Below are positions 30,258-39,733 of a stretch of DNA of 64,000 nucleotides, in pieces. Source of the DNA: Janthinobacterium lividum (GTDB lineage: Bacteria; Pseudomonadota; Gammaproteobacteria; Burkholderiales; Burkholderiaceae_D); the NCBI RefSeq assembly GCF_034424625.1, contig NZ_CP139976.1, positions 5,394,001 to 5,458,000 on the forward strand. The letters run 5' to 3'. Position 1 is the stretch's first letter. The number at the start of each line of letters is the position of its first letter. Made by a program: the position numbers and the translations under genes. Below the pieces are notes generated by a model. That model was not told where the DNA came from and ran no database searches. It saw only the letters and a program-made list of their open reading frames with translations.

Positions 30258-30278
30258 TATAATGAGAATCATTCTCAT
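30258..30278 (+). promoter_or_regulatory. Fur box overlapping the -10 of the first FecI-like gene
   Basis: ATGAGAAT-C-ATTCTCAT at 30262-30278 is a perfect 17-bp dyad with strong match to the Fur box. It overlaps the 3' end of a TATAAT -10 box (30258-30263), so iron-loaded Fur would block the promoter. The ATG of the sigma factor gene directly follows. Confidence 0.92.
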
Positions 30279-30803
30279 ATGCGGCACTCCTGGCTGCGGA
30301 CTCATACATCGGACGCCGTGGTTGCACGCTATTACCAAGAACTGTTGAACTTTTGCTGGCGCAGCTTGCGCAACCGCGAAGCTGCTGCCGACCTGGTGCA
30401 GGAAAGCTATGCGCGCGTGCTGGGCGAAGCGGCCGTGCGCGAACCGCGCGCGCTGCTGTACCGCACGGCGCGCAATCTGCTGATCGACAATCACCGCCGC
30501 GCCGCCCTGCGCCAGCATGAGGAGCTCGACGCCCTGCCCGAGGCCGCGCATCCGGCCGCGCCGCGCCACTTGCAGCCGGACCAGGCGCTCGAAAGCAGCC
30601 AGGACTGGCAAGCCTGCGTGGCCGCCATCGACGCCTTGCCGCCCCGCTGCCGCGACGCTTTCGTGTTGCACGTCTTCGAGGAATTGCCGCACGCGCAGAT
30701 CGCCGCGCGCATGGGCATTTCCGTGAGCATGGTGGAAAAACATATCGCGCGGGGCATGCTCAGTTGCCAGGCGCAGTTGCATTCTTTGCGGGAAGCCACA
30801 TAA
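30279..30803 (+). CDS. FecI-like ECF sigma factor (module 1)
   Basis: This is an iron-starvation ECF sigma factor that activates the adjacent receptor gene when its FecR partner signals. The 174-residue protein has sigma-2 (VARYYQELLNFCWRSLRNRE, then LVQESYARVL) and sigma-4 (LPPRCRDAFVLHVFEELPHA, then IAARMGISVSMVEKHIARGM). The ATG at 30279 touches the Fur box and lies 15 bases after the -10, leaving almost no leader, so a GTG at 30318 could be the real start. It overlaps the fecR-like gene by one base (TAATG). The order sigma factor, FecR, TonB receptor matches the FecIRA paradigm. Confidence 0.9.
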   Translation: MRHSWLRTHTSDAVVARYYQELLNFCWRSLRNREAAADLVQESYARVLGEAAVREPRALLYRTARNLLIDNHRRAALRQHEELDALPEAAHPAAPRHLQPDQALESSQDWQACVAAIDALPPRCRDAFVLHVFEELPHAQIAARMGISVSMVEKHIARGMLSCQAQLHSLREAT

Positions 30804-31900
30804 TGGCGCCCATGACCGCCCACCCGCCCCGCCATGATTTCGGCCCGTCCGCGCAGGACGAGGCGGACTTGCGCGAGTACGCCGACTTTGCCGCCACGCA
30901 GGACGGCGTGGCGCTGGCCGCGGCAAGCTGGTTTGGCCGGCGCGGCAACCTCGATGCACAGCAACAGGCCGAATTTTCCGCCTGGCTGGCAGCCGACGCG
31001 CTGCACGCGCAAGCGTACGCGCAGCTGCGGGACACGCACCGCGTGGCGCGCAAGATTCCCGCGCAGGTCGCCGCGCGCTGGGTAGTGCCCCACGCAGCGT
31101 CATCCTCCCGCCCCCGCCGCCACTGGCTGCGCGCGCTGCCGTATGCGGCCGCCGCCATGTTGCTGCTCAGCGTGGGCGCGGGCGGCTACCAGTGGTGGCA
31201 ACAGCAAGCCGTGTTCAGCCAGTCGTATGCCACCATGCGCGGCCAGCGCCTGGCCGTCTCGCTGCCCGATGGCAGCAAGGTAGAACTCGATACGGCCACG
31301 CAGCTGCACGTTACCCTGTACCGCCAGCGCCGTGAAGTGCGCCTGGCGCACGGCGAAGCGCTGTTCCAGGTGCAAAGCAGACAGGGCCAGCCCTTCGACG
31401 TGCTGAGCGGTCCCTTGACAGTGACGGTGGTGGGCACGCAGTTTTCCGTGCGCAATACGCTCGAACACGACGGCCAGCTGCGCGTGGCCGTACAGCAAGG
31501 TTACGTGCGCGTGGCGGGCGCAGGACAAGACCTGGCCGACCTGCGGGCCGGCCAGGGCGTCAGCGCCGACGCCGGCGGCCGCCTGTCCGCCATCGCCAGC
31601 CTGGCCCCAGGCAGCGTTGCGCCATGGCGCAACGGCAGGGTCACCTTCGACAATGTGCCGCTGGGCGCGGCACTGGCCGAATTCGAGCGCTATGGCGACA
31701 CGGGCTTCGTCGTGCGCGATCCCGCCGTGGCGCAGCTGCGCATCGGCGGCAGCTTCAGCCTGACCCAGCTCGACCGCTTCGCCGCCGCCCTGCCGCAGCT
31801 GTTGTCCGTGCAGATCGTGCGCAGCGGCGGCGCCAGCGAGATCCGCATGGCAGCAAAAATGCCGGCGCAGGCCCCTGCGATGCGACTGCCTGAAAAATAA
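30803..31900 (+). CDS. FecR-like anti-sigma / signal transducer (module 1)
   Basis: The inner-membrane protein passes the receptor signal to the cognate ECF sigma factor. The 365-residue protein has an N-terminal DUF4880-like cytoplasmic region (about 20-80) and one membrane segment near 112-130 (PYAAAAMLLLSVGAGGY). The periplasmic FecR domain comes next (SLPDGSKVELDTATQLHV, FDVLSGPLTVTVVGTQFSV), and a C-terminal STN-like DUF4974 region ends it. Start ATG 30803 overlaps the sigma factor stop (TAATG), so the two are co-translated. Confidence 0.92.
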   Translation: MAPMTAHPPRHDFGPSAQDEADLREYADFAATQDGVALAAASWFGRRGNLDAQQQAEFSAWLAADALHAQAYAQLRDTHRVARKIPAQVAARWVVPHAASSSRPRRHWLRALPYAAAAMLLLSVGAGGYQWWQQQAVFSQSYATMRGQRLAVSLPDGSKVELDTATQLHVTLYRQRREVRLAHGEALFQVQSRQGQPFDVLSGPLTVTVVGTQFSVRNTLEHDGQLRVAVQQGYVRVAGAGQDLADLRAGQGVSADAGGRLSAIASLAPGSVAPWRNGRVTFDNVPLGAALAEFERYGDTGFVVRDPAVAQLRIGGSFSLTQLDRFAAALPQLLSVQIVRSGGASEIRMAAKMPAQAPAMRLPEK

Positions 31901-31927
31901 ATGCAAATAAGTCGCATTCGCAGGTGA

Positions 31928-31950
31928 GGGTTTTGCCCGCTGCCGCGTCT
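31928..31950 (+). promoter_or_regulatory. candidate FecI-type promoter before receptor 1
   Basis: A G/T-rich box, GGGTTTTGCC (31928-31937), and CGTCT (31946-31950) are spaced as ECF -35 and -10 elements. A similar arrangement, T-tract then GTCCT at nearly the same distance, precedes the receptor of module 2 (41609-41630). This is pattern similarity between two sites, not a match to a proven consensus. Confidence 0.35.
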
Positions 31951-31991
31951 ACCAAGTTAATCGACAATAAATTAACCTGGAGAAATGCAAC

Positions 31992-34388
31992 ATGTGGTCC
32001 CCCCGCCTCAATCTGACACCCGCCCCCCTCGCCCTGGCCGCCATGCTGGCCCTGGGCACCATTTCCCTGGCACAGGCGCAAACGGCGCCCGCCGTCACAC
32101 TGGCCATCGCCGCCCAGCCGCTGGGCCAGGCACTGAATGAGCTGGCGCGGCAAGCCAATCTGCAACTGCTGTTCGCGCCCGAACTCGTGGCCGGCAAGAC
32201 GGCGCCCGCCGTCAGCGGCACCCTCAGCGTGGCCAACAGCCTGGAGCGTCTGCTGGCCGGCAGCGGCCTGACGGCTGCCATCGATGGCAGCAGCGTCATC
32301 ATCCGCTCCGCGCCCGCCGCCACGGGCAAGGTGGCGACCCTGGCGGAAATTACCGTCAGCGCCCGCCAGGAGGCAGTGATCGACAGCGAGCTGACCAAGT
32401 CATACGCGGCGCAAGCGGTGAGCATCGGCAAGGGCCAGCAAAGCCTGCGCGAAATTCCCCAATCCGTCTCCGTGCTGACGCGCCAGCAGTTGAATGACCA
32501 GAATTTGCTGAGCCTGGATGACGCCATGCGCGGCGTGACGGGCATCACCGTCGAGGCCAGCAGCACGGGCGGCAACCACGGCAACTTTTATTCGCGCGGC
32601 TATGCGCTTGACTCGGTGCAGGTCGATGGCGTGATGACGCCGGCCAGCACGGGCAACGACCTGTCGGCCGGCTTCGGGCTGGCCATCTATGACCGCGTGG
32701 AAGTGCTGCGCGGCCCCGCCGGCCTGTTCCAGGGCGCGGGCGACCCGGGCGGCACCATCAACCTGGTGCGCAAGCGCGCGCGCGACACCTTTGCCGCCAG
32801 CGGCGTGCTCAGCGCAGGTTCCTGGGACCGCTACTACGCGGAAGCGGACGTCACGGGCCCCCTGAGCGCGGATGGCAAGGTGCGCGGCCGCCTGGTGGCC
32901 GCGTATGAACACCGGCGCTCCTTCGTCGACCATGTGTATGCGGAAAAACCGCTGCTGTACGGCACCGTTGCCATCGACGTGGCGCCGGGCACCGTACTGA
33001 CGGGCGGCGTCACCCACCAGCAATACAAGGGCCGTCCCGCCTTCGGCCTGCCCGCGTATGAAGACGGGCGCCTGCTCGACGTGCCCCGCTCCACCTACCT
33101 CGACCCGGCCTGGAACCACATCACGGAAAAGGTCACCGAATACTTTGCCGAACTCGATCATAAACTGGCGAACGGCGGCCAGTTCAAGGCGACCGCCCTG
33201 TACCGCGAGCAGGACGAACCGTCGCGCAATTTCGGCTGGTCCGACTGTTCCGCCGATCCCGTCACGGGCGACAGCTGCCTGGTCAGCTGGAACTACCGCA
33301 GCCACTGGAAGACACAGGGCCTGGACGCCTACCTGGCCACGCCGTTCCAGGCGTTTGGCCGCAGCCACGACCTGATCGTGGGCGCCGACTACCGCCAGGT
33401 GCACAAGAATTTCCAGTATGGCGGCGGAGACAATGCGCCGATCAACATCTTTCATCCCGATAACAATATCGCGCGGCCCAGCTATACCTTTTCCAACGGC
33501 AATGACAACCGCACCAAACAGTTCGGCCTGTACGCGCGCACCCGCCTGCAAGCGACCGAGCGCCTGGCCGTCAACTTGGGCGGGCGCGTGACGCACTGGG
33601 ACAACCATACCGTCAACCGCAACGCGTATTTCAACCAGTTCACCGATGTCAGCAACACCATCAAGGCCAAGTTCACACCGTATGCGGGCCTGGTCTACGA
33701 GCTCGACAAGCAGGTGTCGGCCTACGGCAGCTACACGCGCATCTTCACGCCCCAGAGCACCACGGACGCTGCCGGCCAGACGCTGAAACCGCGCACGGGC
33801 CAGCAGTTCGAGCTGGGGCTGAAGGCGGAGCTGTTCGACAAGAACGTCAACGCGCATGCGGCCCTGTTCCGCATGGAAGACGAAAACCGCGTCATGCCCG
33901 ACCCGGCCAACCCGCTGTTCTCCATCGGCGCCGGCAAGATGCGCAGCCAGGGCATGGAAGCCGAGCTGAGCGGCAGTCCCCTGCCCGGCTGGAACATCAC
34001 GGGCGGCTATTCCTACACCAGCACGCGCACCCTCGAAGGCAGCGACGACCAGAAGGCGCAGCTGTATTCCTTCATCGCGCCGCGCCACAATGTCAATCTG
34101 TGGACTAATTACCGGCTCGCCGGCGCGCTCGATAAAGTCAGCGTGGGCGGCGGCTTGCGCAGCGTCAGCAGCATGTACCGCCTGAACGGGCCCGTGAAAT
34201 TCGAGCAGGGACCCGTCACCACAGTGGGCTTGCAGGCTGGCTACCGCCTCAGTCCCACACTGGAGCTGTCGCTGACGGTGAACAACCTGTTCGACAAAAA
34301 ATACTACACGCGCGTGTGGGCCGCCTATGGCTCCAACTTCTATGGCGAACCGCGCAACGCCATGCTGACCCTGCGCGGCCAGCTGTAA
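31992..34388 (+). CDS. TonB-dependent siderophore receptor with STN domain (module 1)
   Basis: This outer-membrane receptor imports an iron-siderophore and also signals to FecR. The 798-residue precursor has a signal peptide (cleavage near AQAQT), then an STN signalling domain (about 35-110: LAIAAQPLGQALNELARQAN). The plug follows (about 135-260, with SLREIPQSVSVLTRQQLND and a YDRVEVLRGPAGLF box), then a 22-stranded barrel ending FYGEPRNAMLTLRGQL. The plug and C-terminus match the FhuE/FpvA-like siderophore group. The STN domain and the fecI-fecR genes just upstream fit a transducing receptor. The siderophore is unknown. Confidence 0.93.
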   Translation: MWSPRLNLTPAPLALAAMLALGTISLAQAQTAPAVTLAIAAQPLGQALNELARQANLQLLFAPELVAGKTAPAVSGTLSVANSLERLLAGSGLTAAIDGSSVIIRSAPAATGKVATLAEITVSARQEAVIDSELTKSYAAQAVSIGKGQQSLREIPQSVSVLTRQQLNDQNLLSLDDAMRGVTGITVEASSTGGNHGNFYSRGYALDSVQVDGVMTPASTGNDLSAGFGLAIYDRVEVLRGPAGLFQGAGDPGGTINLVRKRARDTFAASGVLSAGSWDRYYAEADVTGPLSADGKVRGRLVAAYEHRRSFVDHVYAEKPLLYGTVAIDVAPGTVLTGGVTHQQYKGRPAFGLPAYEDGRLLDVPRSTYLDPAWNHITEKVTEYFAELDHKLANGGQFKATALYREQDEPSRNFGWSDCSADPVTGDSCLVSWNYRSHWKTQGLDAYLATPFQAFGRSHDLIVGADYRQVHKNFQYGGGDNAPINIFHPDNNIARPSYTFSNGNDNRTKQFGLYARTRLQATERLAVNLGGRVTHWDNHTVNRNAYFNQFTDVSNTIKAKFTPYAGLVYELDKQVSAYGSYTRIFTPQSTTDAAGQTLKPRTGQQFELGLKAELFDKNVNAHAALFRMEDENRVMPDPANPLFSIGAGKMRSQGMEAELSGSPLPGWNITGGYSYTSTRTLEGSDDQKAQLYSFIAPRHNVNLWTNYRLAGALDKVSVGGGLRSVSSMYRLNGPVKFEQGPVTTVGLQAGYRLSPTLELSLTVNNLFDKKYYTRVWAAYGSNFYGEPRNAMLTLRGQL

Positions 34389-34408
34389 ACGCCCGCGCTC
34401 CTGCGCAT

Positions 34409-34441
34409 GCACGGCCGCCGCCAGCAATGGGGCGGCCGTGC
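34409..34441 (+). terminator. hairpin after receptor 1
   Basis: GCACGGCCGCC (34409-34419) pairs perfectly with GGCGGCCGTGC (34431-34441) over an 11-base loop, 20 bases after the receptor stop. There is no clear T-tract; it is a terminator-like or stabilising hairpin. Confidence 0.55.
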
Positions 34442-34483
34442 GCGTTGACGGCATCGCTGCGGCTTCATTACCACATCGCTCTC

Positions 34484-34527
34484 TTGCATGTCTCGCAACC
34501 CCGCACTATAATAAGAATAGTTCTCAT
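34484..34527 (+). promoter_or_regulatory. sigma-70 promoter with Fur box before receptor 2 operon
   Basis: TTGCAT (34484-34489) and TATAAT (34507-34512) are separated by 17 bases. The dyad ATAAGAAT-A-GTTCTCAT (34511-34527) overlaps the end of the -10 and matches the Fur box of module 1 with two changes. The leader to the receptor ATG is about 160 bases. Confidence 0.88.
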
Positions 34528-34682
34528 TCACATTTAGATTCCCACCCGAGTTTGCGCACAGTCGCCTGACTGATGCGCGGCTGGATGACACGCTGCGCCA
34601 GCCAGGCACCACCGCCAAGCAAGCCTCCCATACCAAAAACGCCAGCCGCTCGACGGCGGGCACACGAGAAGAAGGATGTTTC

Positions 34683-36944
34683 ATGGCGCGAGCACGTTCG
34701 CTGGCCGGCATGGTTGCCGGCCCGTTTTCCCCACCAGTTTCCAATGTCGCCATGCGTCCGCTGGCCATCGCCGTGCATTCCGCATTGCTGACGGCAGCGC
34801 TGGGCGCCGGCGCGGCCCTGGCTGCGGAGGCACCCGCCAAGCCCGATGAAGCCACTCTGAGCGAGATCAAGGTAGTGGGCCAGCAAGACAAGGCAGCGAC
34901 CGAGCACACGGGTTCCTACACCACCAAACAGATGGCCACGGCGACGCGCATGGGCCTGTCGATCCGCGAAACGCCGCAATCGATTTCCGTGGTGACGCGC
35001 CAGCGCATGGACGACATGGGCTTGAACAGCCTGGCCGAGGTACTGGTGCAGTCGACGGGCGTGACGGTGCAGGAGAACGACAGCGAACGCACCAGCTTTT
35101 CGGCGCGCGGCTTTTCCATCGGCAATTACCAGATCGACGGCGTGGCCGTCAATTCAGGCAGCAATGCGCTGTTCGACACGGCCATCTATGACCGCATCGA
35201 GATCGTGCGCGGCGCCACGGGCCTGGTCAGCGGCAATGGCGACCCGTCGGCCACCATCAACATGATGCACAAGCGTCCCGGCAAGGAGTTTGCCGCCTCG
35301 GCCGGCCTGACCGTGGGTTCCTGGAGCAAGGTCCGGCTCGAAGGCGACATCAGCGCGCCGCTGAATGCGGACGGCAGCATCCGCGGGCGCGTCGTGGTGG
35401 CAGGCCAGAACCGCCATTCCTACATGGACCTGTACAAGGAACGCAAGCTGGTGGGCGCCGTCATCGTCGAGGCGGATCTGACGCCTGCAACGTTGCTGAC
35501 GGCCGGCATCGACTATCAAAAGAACACGCCGAAAGGCACGAGCTGGGGCACCACGCCCCTGTTCTTCTCGGACGGCACGCCGGCCAACATGCCGCGCTCG
35601 TTCAACATGGCGGCCAAGTGGAGCAGCTGGGAGCGCGCATTCGAAAACAAATACGTCTACCTCGAACACCGCTTTGCCAACGACTGGAAAATCAAGGCCG
35701 CCTACGGGCGCCTGGACAGCTCCTCGAACGGCAAGCTGTTCTACGGCGGCAGCGGCTATCCGAAACGCGACGGCAGCGGCCTGGAAGTCTGGAGCGGCGC
35801 CTTCCCCTACGATGAAAAACAGGACAACTTCGACCTGTCGGCCAACGGCACTTTCCCCCTGTTCGGCCGCCAGCACGACCTGGTGCTGGGCGTGAACGGC
35901 TGGAAGCGCAGCGGCACGACGAATGAAACCTTGCTGCCCGATCCGCTGCCATTTGCCACCACCATCCCCGACTTCCGCAACTGGACCGGCGACGTGCCCG
36001 AGCCGGCGCTCACGCGCACGGGCGCGCGCGACGTCGCCACCACCAAGCAGTCCGGCGCCTTCATCGCCACGCGCATCAATGTCACGGACAGTTTCAAGGT
36101 ACTGGCTGGCGCGCGCGTCTCCAAATGGGAAACATATAACGACCGCTACGATACCCAGGGCCGTTTTGTGAAACGCAGCTCCGCCTACAAGACGGACGAT
36201 GTCGTCACGCCGTACGCGGGCGTGGTGCTTGACGTGAGCAAGAGCACGTCGCTGTACGCCAGCTACACGGACCTGTTCAAGCCGCAAAACCTGAAGGACA
36301 AGAACAACGCCTTCCTCGACCCGATTACGGGCAGCAATGTGGAAGCGGGCGTGAAGAGCGAATTCTTCGACGGCGCCGTGAATGCCTCGTTTGCCGTGTA
36401 TGAAGCCAAGCAGGACAACCTGGGCGAGGAAGACAAATCGGTGCCGCTGACCTTCGTGCTGCCGGACGGCAGCCGTCCCTATATCTCGACGGGCAAGGGC
36501 ACGAAAAGCAAGGGTTACGAGGCGGAAGTGTCGGGCAGCCCCTTGAGCGGCTGGCAGCTGTTTGCCGGCTACACGCACAGCAAATCGAAGACGGGCAAGG
36601 GCGTGGTGACCAACACCATCCAGCCGACCAACATGCTGCGCGTCTCGACCACCTACCGCCTGCCGGGCGAGCTGCAAAATCTCACCATCGGCGGCGGCTT
36701 GAACTGGCAGAACGAGATCTGGACGACGGCCACCCTGCCGAACAAAAGCAAGATCCGGGTCAGCCAGGGCAGCTACGTGCTGGCCAACCTGATGGCGCGC
36801 TATCAGATCAGCCCGAAACTGTCGGCCAGCCTGAATGTCAACAACCTGTTCGACAAGACGTATTTCCGCCGCGTGGGTTTCTATAACGGCGGCTATTACG
36901 GCGAACCGCGCAACGTGGCGCTGAACCTGCGCTACCAGTACTGA
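34683..36944 (+). CDS. TonB-dependent siderophore receptor without STN domain
   Basis: This outer-membrane ferric-siderophore receptor belongs to the FhuE-like group. The 753-residue precursor has an unusually long, basic N-terminal region before the hydrophobic signal core (cleavage near residue 48, ALAAEA). The plug (LSIRETPQSISVVTRQRMDD, YDRIEIVRGATGLVSG) and the barrel ending YYGEPRNVALNLRYQY follow. Unlike its two neighbours it lacks an STN domain, so it should not signal to a FecR. ATG 34683 has GAAGGA 7 bases upstream. It is Fur-controlled and heads a run of iron-related genes (DUF4198, DUF3649, PepSY, DUF3325). Confidence 0.93.
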   Translation: MARARSLAGMVAGPFSPPVSNVAMRPLAIAVHSALLTAALGAGAALAAEAPAKPDEATLSEIKVVGQQDKAATEHTGSYTTKQMATATRMGLSIRETPQSISVVTRQRMDDMGLNSLAEVLVQSTGVTVQENDSERTSFSARGFSIGNYQIDGVAVNSGSNALFDTAIYDRIEIVRGATGLVSGNGDPSATINMMHKRPGKEFAASAGLTVGSWSKVRLEGDISAPLNADGSIRGRVVVAGQNRHSYMDLYKERKLVGAVIVEADLTPATLLTAGIDYQKNTPKGTSWGTTPLFFSDGTPANMPRSFNMAAKWSSWERAFENKYVYLEHRFANDWKIKAAYGRLDSSSNGKLFYGGSGYPKRDGSGLEVWSGAFPYDEKQDNFDLSANGTFPLFGRQHDLVLGVNGWKRSGTTNETLLPDPLPFATTIPDFRNWTGDVPEPALTRTGARDVATTKQSGAFIATRINVTDSFKVLAGARVSKWETYNDRYDTQGRFVKRSSAYKTDDVVTPYAGVVLDVSKSTSLYASYTDLFKPQNLKDKNNAFLDPITGSNVEAGVKSEFFDGAVNASFAVYEAKQDNLGEEDKSVPLTFVLPDGSRPYISTGKGTKSKGYEAEVSGSPLSGWQLFAGYTHSKSKTGKGVVTNTIQPTNMLRVSTTYRLPGELQNLTIGGGLNWQNEIWTTATLPNKSKIRVSQGSYVLANLMARYQISPKLSASLNVNNLFDKTYFRRVGFYNGGYYGEPRNVALNLRYQY

Positions 36945-37017
36945 TGCATCGCAGGCCGCTGTCCCCCGGGAGCGCGGCCGCTTTGTCCATTTCACATAAG
37001 AAGATAAGGGATACACC

Positions 37018-37764
37018 ATGCACATCACCTCCATCGCGCGCCTCGGCGCCCTCGCTGCCGCCCTGCTGGGCGCGGCCCTCGTTTCCGGCACGGCCAGCGC
37101 GCACCAGATCTGGCTGCAGCAGGACGGCAAGGCGGCCAGCGTGTACTTCGGCGAGTTCGGCGACAACCTGCGCGAGGCGTCGCCCGGCCTGCTGGACAAG
37201 TTCAGCATCAAGAACGTGACATGGGTGTCGGCCAAGGGCACGCAGCCTTTGCAGGCGAGCAAGACGGCCGGCGCGTTCATCCTGAATGGCAAGGTGGGTG
37301 CCGGCGAAAGCATCATCGTCGAGGAAGACAACTACCCGTCGTGGGAAGAGAAAAAGGATGGCAGGAGCACGCGCACCGTGTGGGTCCCGGCCGCACGCCT
37401 GATCGCCGACGGCAAGGCGCAAGCGCCCGCGCTGACCCTCGACCTGGTGCCGACCGGCAAACCAGGCCAGTTCCAGGTCAGCTACCAGGGCAAGCCGCTG
37501 GCGCAAGCCAAGGTCAACGCCGTGGTGCAGTCGGGCTGGGGCAAGGAAGCGTGGAGCGATGCGCAAGGCCTGGTCAGCTTCCCGCTGCCATGGAAGGGCA
37601 CCTATGTGCTGGAAGTGCAGCACACGGACAAGACGGCCGGCCAGCGCGGCACGCAAGCCTATGACAAGGCCATGTTCGTGACGACCCTGAGCCTGGTGCA
37701 GCCGCAAGGCGTGACGCCGCTGCCGGCCGGCCCGGCCCTGCCGCCGAGCAAGGATCACGACTGA
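37018..37764 (+). CDS. DUF4198-family periplasmic protein
   Basis: The 248-residue precursor has a signal peptide (cleavage near TASA-HQ) and the family opening AHQIWLQQDG, then a two-domain beta-rich region. DUF4198 proteins are associated with TonB-dependent metal or siderophore uptake loci; some relatives bind nickel or cobalt. The N-terminal histidine right after cleavage may bind metal. It follows the Fur-boxed receptor by 73 bases and precedes the DUF3649 gene by 2, so it belongs to the same operon. Its exact ligand is unknown. Confidence 0.85.
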   Translation: MHITSIARLGALAAALLGAALVSGTASAHQIWLQQDGKAASVYFGEFGDNLREASPGLLDKFSIKNVTWVSAKGTQPLQASKTAGAFILNGKVGAGESIIVEEDNYPSWEEKKDGRSTRTVWVPAARLIADGKAQAPALTLDLVPTGKPGQFQVSYQGKPLAQAKVNAVVQSGWGKEAWSDAQGLVSFPLPWKGTYVLEVQHTDKTAGQRGTQAYDKAMFVTTLSLVQPQGVTPLPAGPALPPSKDHD

Positions 37765-37766
37765 CC

Positions 37767-38114
37767 ATGCAAGCGCCAGCCATCACTGAAACGATTGAAA
37801 AACCTGCGCGCCTGCGCCTGTCCGCCGACGCAGCGTACCGCCTCGGCGTGGCTTCGCGCAGCGTGGCGGCCATCGTTGGCGGCTACGTGCTGGCCGCGCT
37901 GGTCACCATACTGCTGTCGGTAAGCCTGCCCATGGCCCGTTCCGAAGCCGTCATGACAGCCACCCTGCTGTCGTTTGCCATCTACACCTGCGCCGTGATG
38001 TGGGTCTTCGCCACGCGCAGCGCCCTGCGCGCCTGGCTGGGCCTTGCGATCCCCGCCACCGTCATCGCCGCCATCCTGCAGTGGATGGACGCACTATCCT
38101 GGAGTTTCGCATGA
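37767..38114 (+). CDS. DUF3649-family small membrane protein
   Basis: The 115-residue protein has three hydrophobic segments (about 35-55, 65-85 and 92-110) and a soluble N-terminal tail. DUF3649 proteins are annotated as iron-uptake accessory proteins because they occur between TonB receptors and PepSY proteins, as here; the biochemical role is unknown. The stop overlaps the next start by 4 bases (ATGA), and it begins 2 bases after the DUF4198 gene. Confidence 0.8.
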   Translation: MQAPAITETIEKPARLRLSADAAYRLGVASRSVAAIVGGYVLAALVTILLSVSLPMARSEAVMTATLLSFAIYTCAVMWVFATRSALRAWLGLAIPATVIAAILQWMDALSWSFA

Positions 38115-39733
38115 AAGAAGGTTTCCGCCAGTCGATGGCATGGCTGCACACCTGGTCCGGCCTGCTCGTCTGCTGGATTTTGCTGCTGGTGTTTTGCGCC
38201 GGCACGGCCAGCTACTACCGCAATGAAATCACCCTGTGGATGCAGCCCGAATTGCACGGCGCCGCCGCCAGCCAGGTAAGCACCGAGGAAGCGGCCAGCG
38301 TGGCGCAGAAGGCGATGGAAGAGCGGGCAGAAGGCGCCACGCGCTGGTTCATCAGCCTGCCCGGCGAACGCAGCCCGGCCACGCAACTGGGCTGGAGCAA
38401 GCCTTCGAAGCCCGGCGAAAAGAAACGCGGACGGCGCGGCAATTTTCATAGCGAAAAAGCCGACCCGGCCACGGGCGAAGTGCTGTCCAAGCCGCGCGAG
38501 ACGCGGGGCGGCGAATTCCTCTACCGCCTGCATTTCGACCTGCATTACATGCCGGCCATCTGGGCCCGCTGGATCGTGGGTTTCTGCGCCATGTTCATGT
38601 TTGTCTCCATCATCAGCGGCATCGTCACGCACAAGCGCATCTTCAAGGACCTGTTTACCTTCCGGCCGAAGAAGGGCCAGCGCTCGTGGCTGGACGCGCA
38701 TAACGTGACGGCCGTGCTGGCCCTGCCCTACCACATCATGATCACCTACACGGGCCTGGTCACGTTGATGTTCCTGTACATGCCTTCCGGCGTCACGGCC
38801 GCCTACAAGGGCGACCAGGATGCCTTCTTCGCCGAAGCATTCCCGGGCCGCTCGGGCGACAGCAAGCCAGCCGGCGTGGCCGCGCCGTTGGCACGGTTGG
38901 CGCCCCTCGTGCGCCAGGCGGAACAGCATTGGGGCGGCGGCAAGGTCGAGCGCATTTCCGTCAACCACCCGGGCGACGCCAACGCCACCATTTCGCTGAC
39001 GCGCGCCGGTGGACGCGACATGTCGTCGAAGCAGCCGTCGATGGAATTCGATGGCGTTTCCGGCAAGCTGTTGTCAAGCGATGGCGACGCGCAGCCCGGC
39101 GCGGCAGCCACGCAAGGCGTGATGGTTGGACTGCACGTCGCGCATTTCGGCGGCCCGCTGCTGCGCGCCCTGTTCTTCCTGTCCGGCCTGGCCGGCTGCG
39201 CCATGGTCGCCACGGGCGCCTTGCTGTGGGCCGTCAAGACGCGCCAGAAGCAGGCCAAGGCGCTGGCCGCCGGCAAGCGCGCCAGCTTCGGCCTGCGCCT
39301 GGTCGAAGCGCTCAACATCGGCGCCATCGCCGGCATCCCGATCGCCTTTGGCGCCTACTTCTGGGCCAACCGCCTGCTGTCCGTGACGATGGAAGACCGG
39401 CCGAAAGAGGAAATCGCCTGCTTCTTCGGCGCCTGGGCCCTGGCCGCCATCATCGCCCAGCTGCGCCCGTCGCGCGCCATGTGGCGCATGCAGCTGGCCG
39501 CCGGCGCCTTCCTGCTGGCATCGCTGCCTGTGCTGAACGTCTTCACGACCAGTTCGCACCTGGGCGTGACCCTGTTCCTGGGCCGCGGCCCCGTGGCGGT
39601 CGCCGCCTTCGACCTGGTGGTGCTGGTGCTGGGCCTGGGCCTCGCGTATGCGGCGTTCAAATTGAAACCGCTGCCCGTGAAGGCGGCCAAGGCAGCAGCG
39701 GTGAAACCGGCGCAAACGATGGAGGCCGCGTGA
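38111..39733 (+). CDS. PepSY-associated TM protein, probable ferric-siderophore reductase-type membrane protein
   Basis: The 540-residue inner-membrane protein has four to five hydrophobic spans. The first is WLHTWSGLLVCWILLLVFCAG near the N-terminus; a histidine-containing LHFDLHYMPAIWARWIVG span, a TAVLALPYHIMITYTGLVT span and a C-terminal group follow, with periplasmic PepSY-like parts between. Conserved histidines in the spans could ligate heme. PepSY proteins in siderophore loci (FpvG-like) take part in iron reduction in the periplasm. ATG 38111 overlaps the DUF3649 stop; its own stop overlaps the DUF3325 start. Confidence 0.88.
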   Translation: MKEGFRQSMAWLHTWSGLLVCWILLLVFCAGTASYYRNEITLWMQPELHGAAASQVSTEEAASVAQKAMEERAEGATRWFISLPGERSPATQLGWSKPSKPGEKKRGRRGNFHSEKADPATGEVLSKPRETRGGEFLYRLHFDLHYMPAIWARWIVGFCAMFMFVSIISGIVTHKRIFKDLFTFRPKKGQRSWLDAHNVTAVLALPYHIMITYTGLVTLMFLYMPSGVTAAYKGDQDAFFAEAFPGRSGDSKPAGVAAPLARLAPLVRQAEQHWGGGKVERISVNHPGDANATISLTRAGGRDMSSKQPSMEFDGVSGKLLSSDGDAQPGAAATQGVMVGLHVAHFGGPLLRALFFLSGLAGCAMVATGALLWAVKTRQKQAKALAAGKRASFGLRLVEALNIGAIAGIPIAFGAYFWANRLLSVTMEDRPKEEIACFFGAWALAAIIAQLRPSRAMWRMQLAAGAFLLASLPVLNVFTTSSHLGVTLFLGRGPVAVAAFDLVVLVLGLGLAYAAFKLKPLPVKAAKAAAVKPAQTMEAA

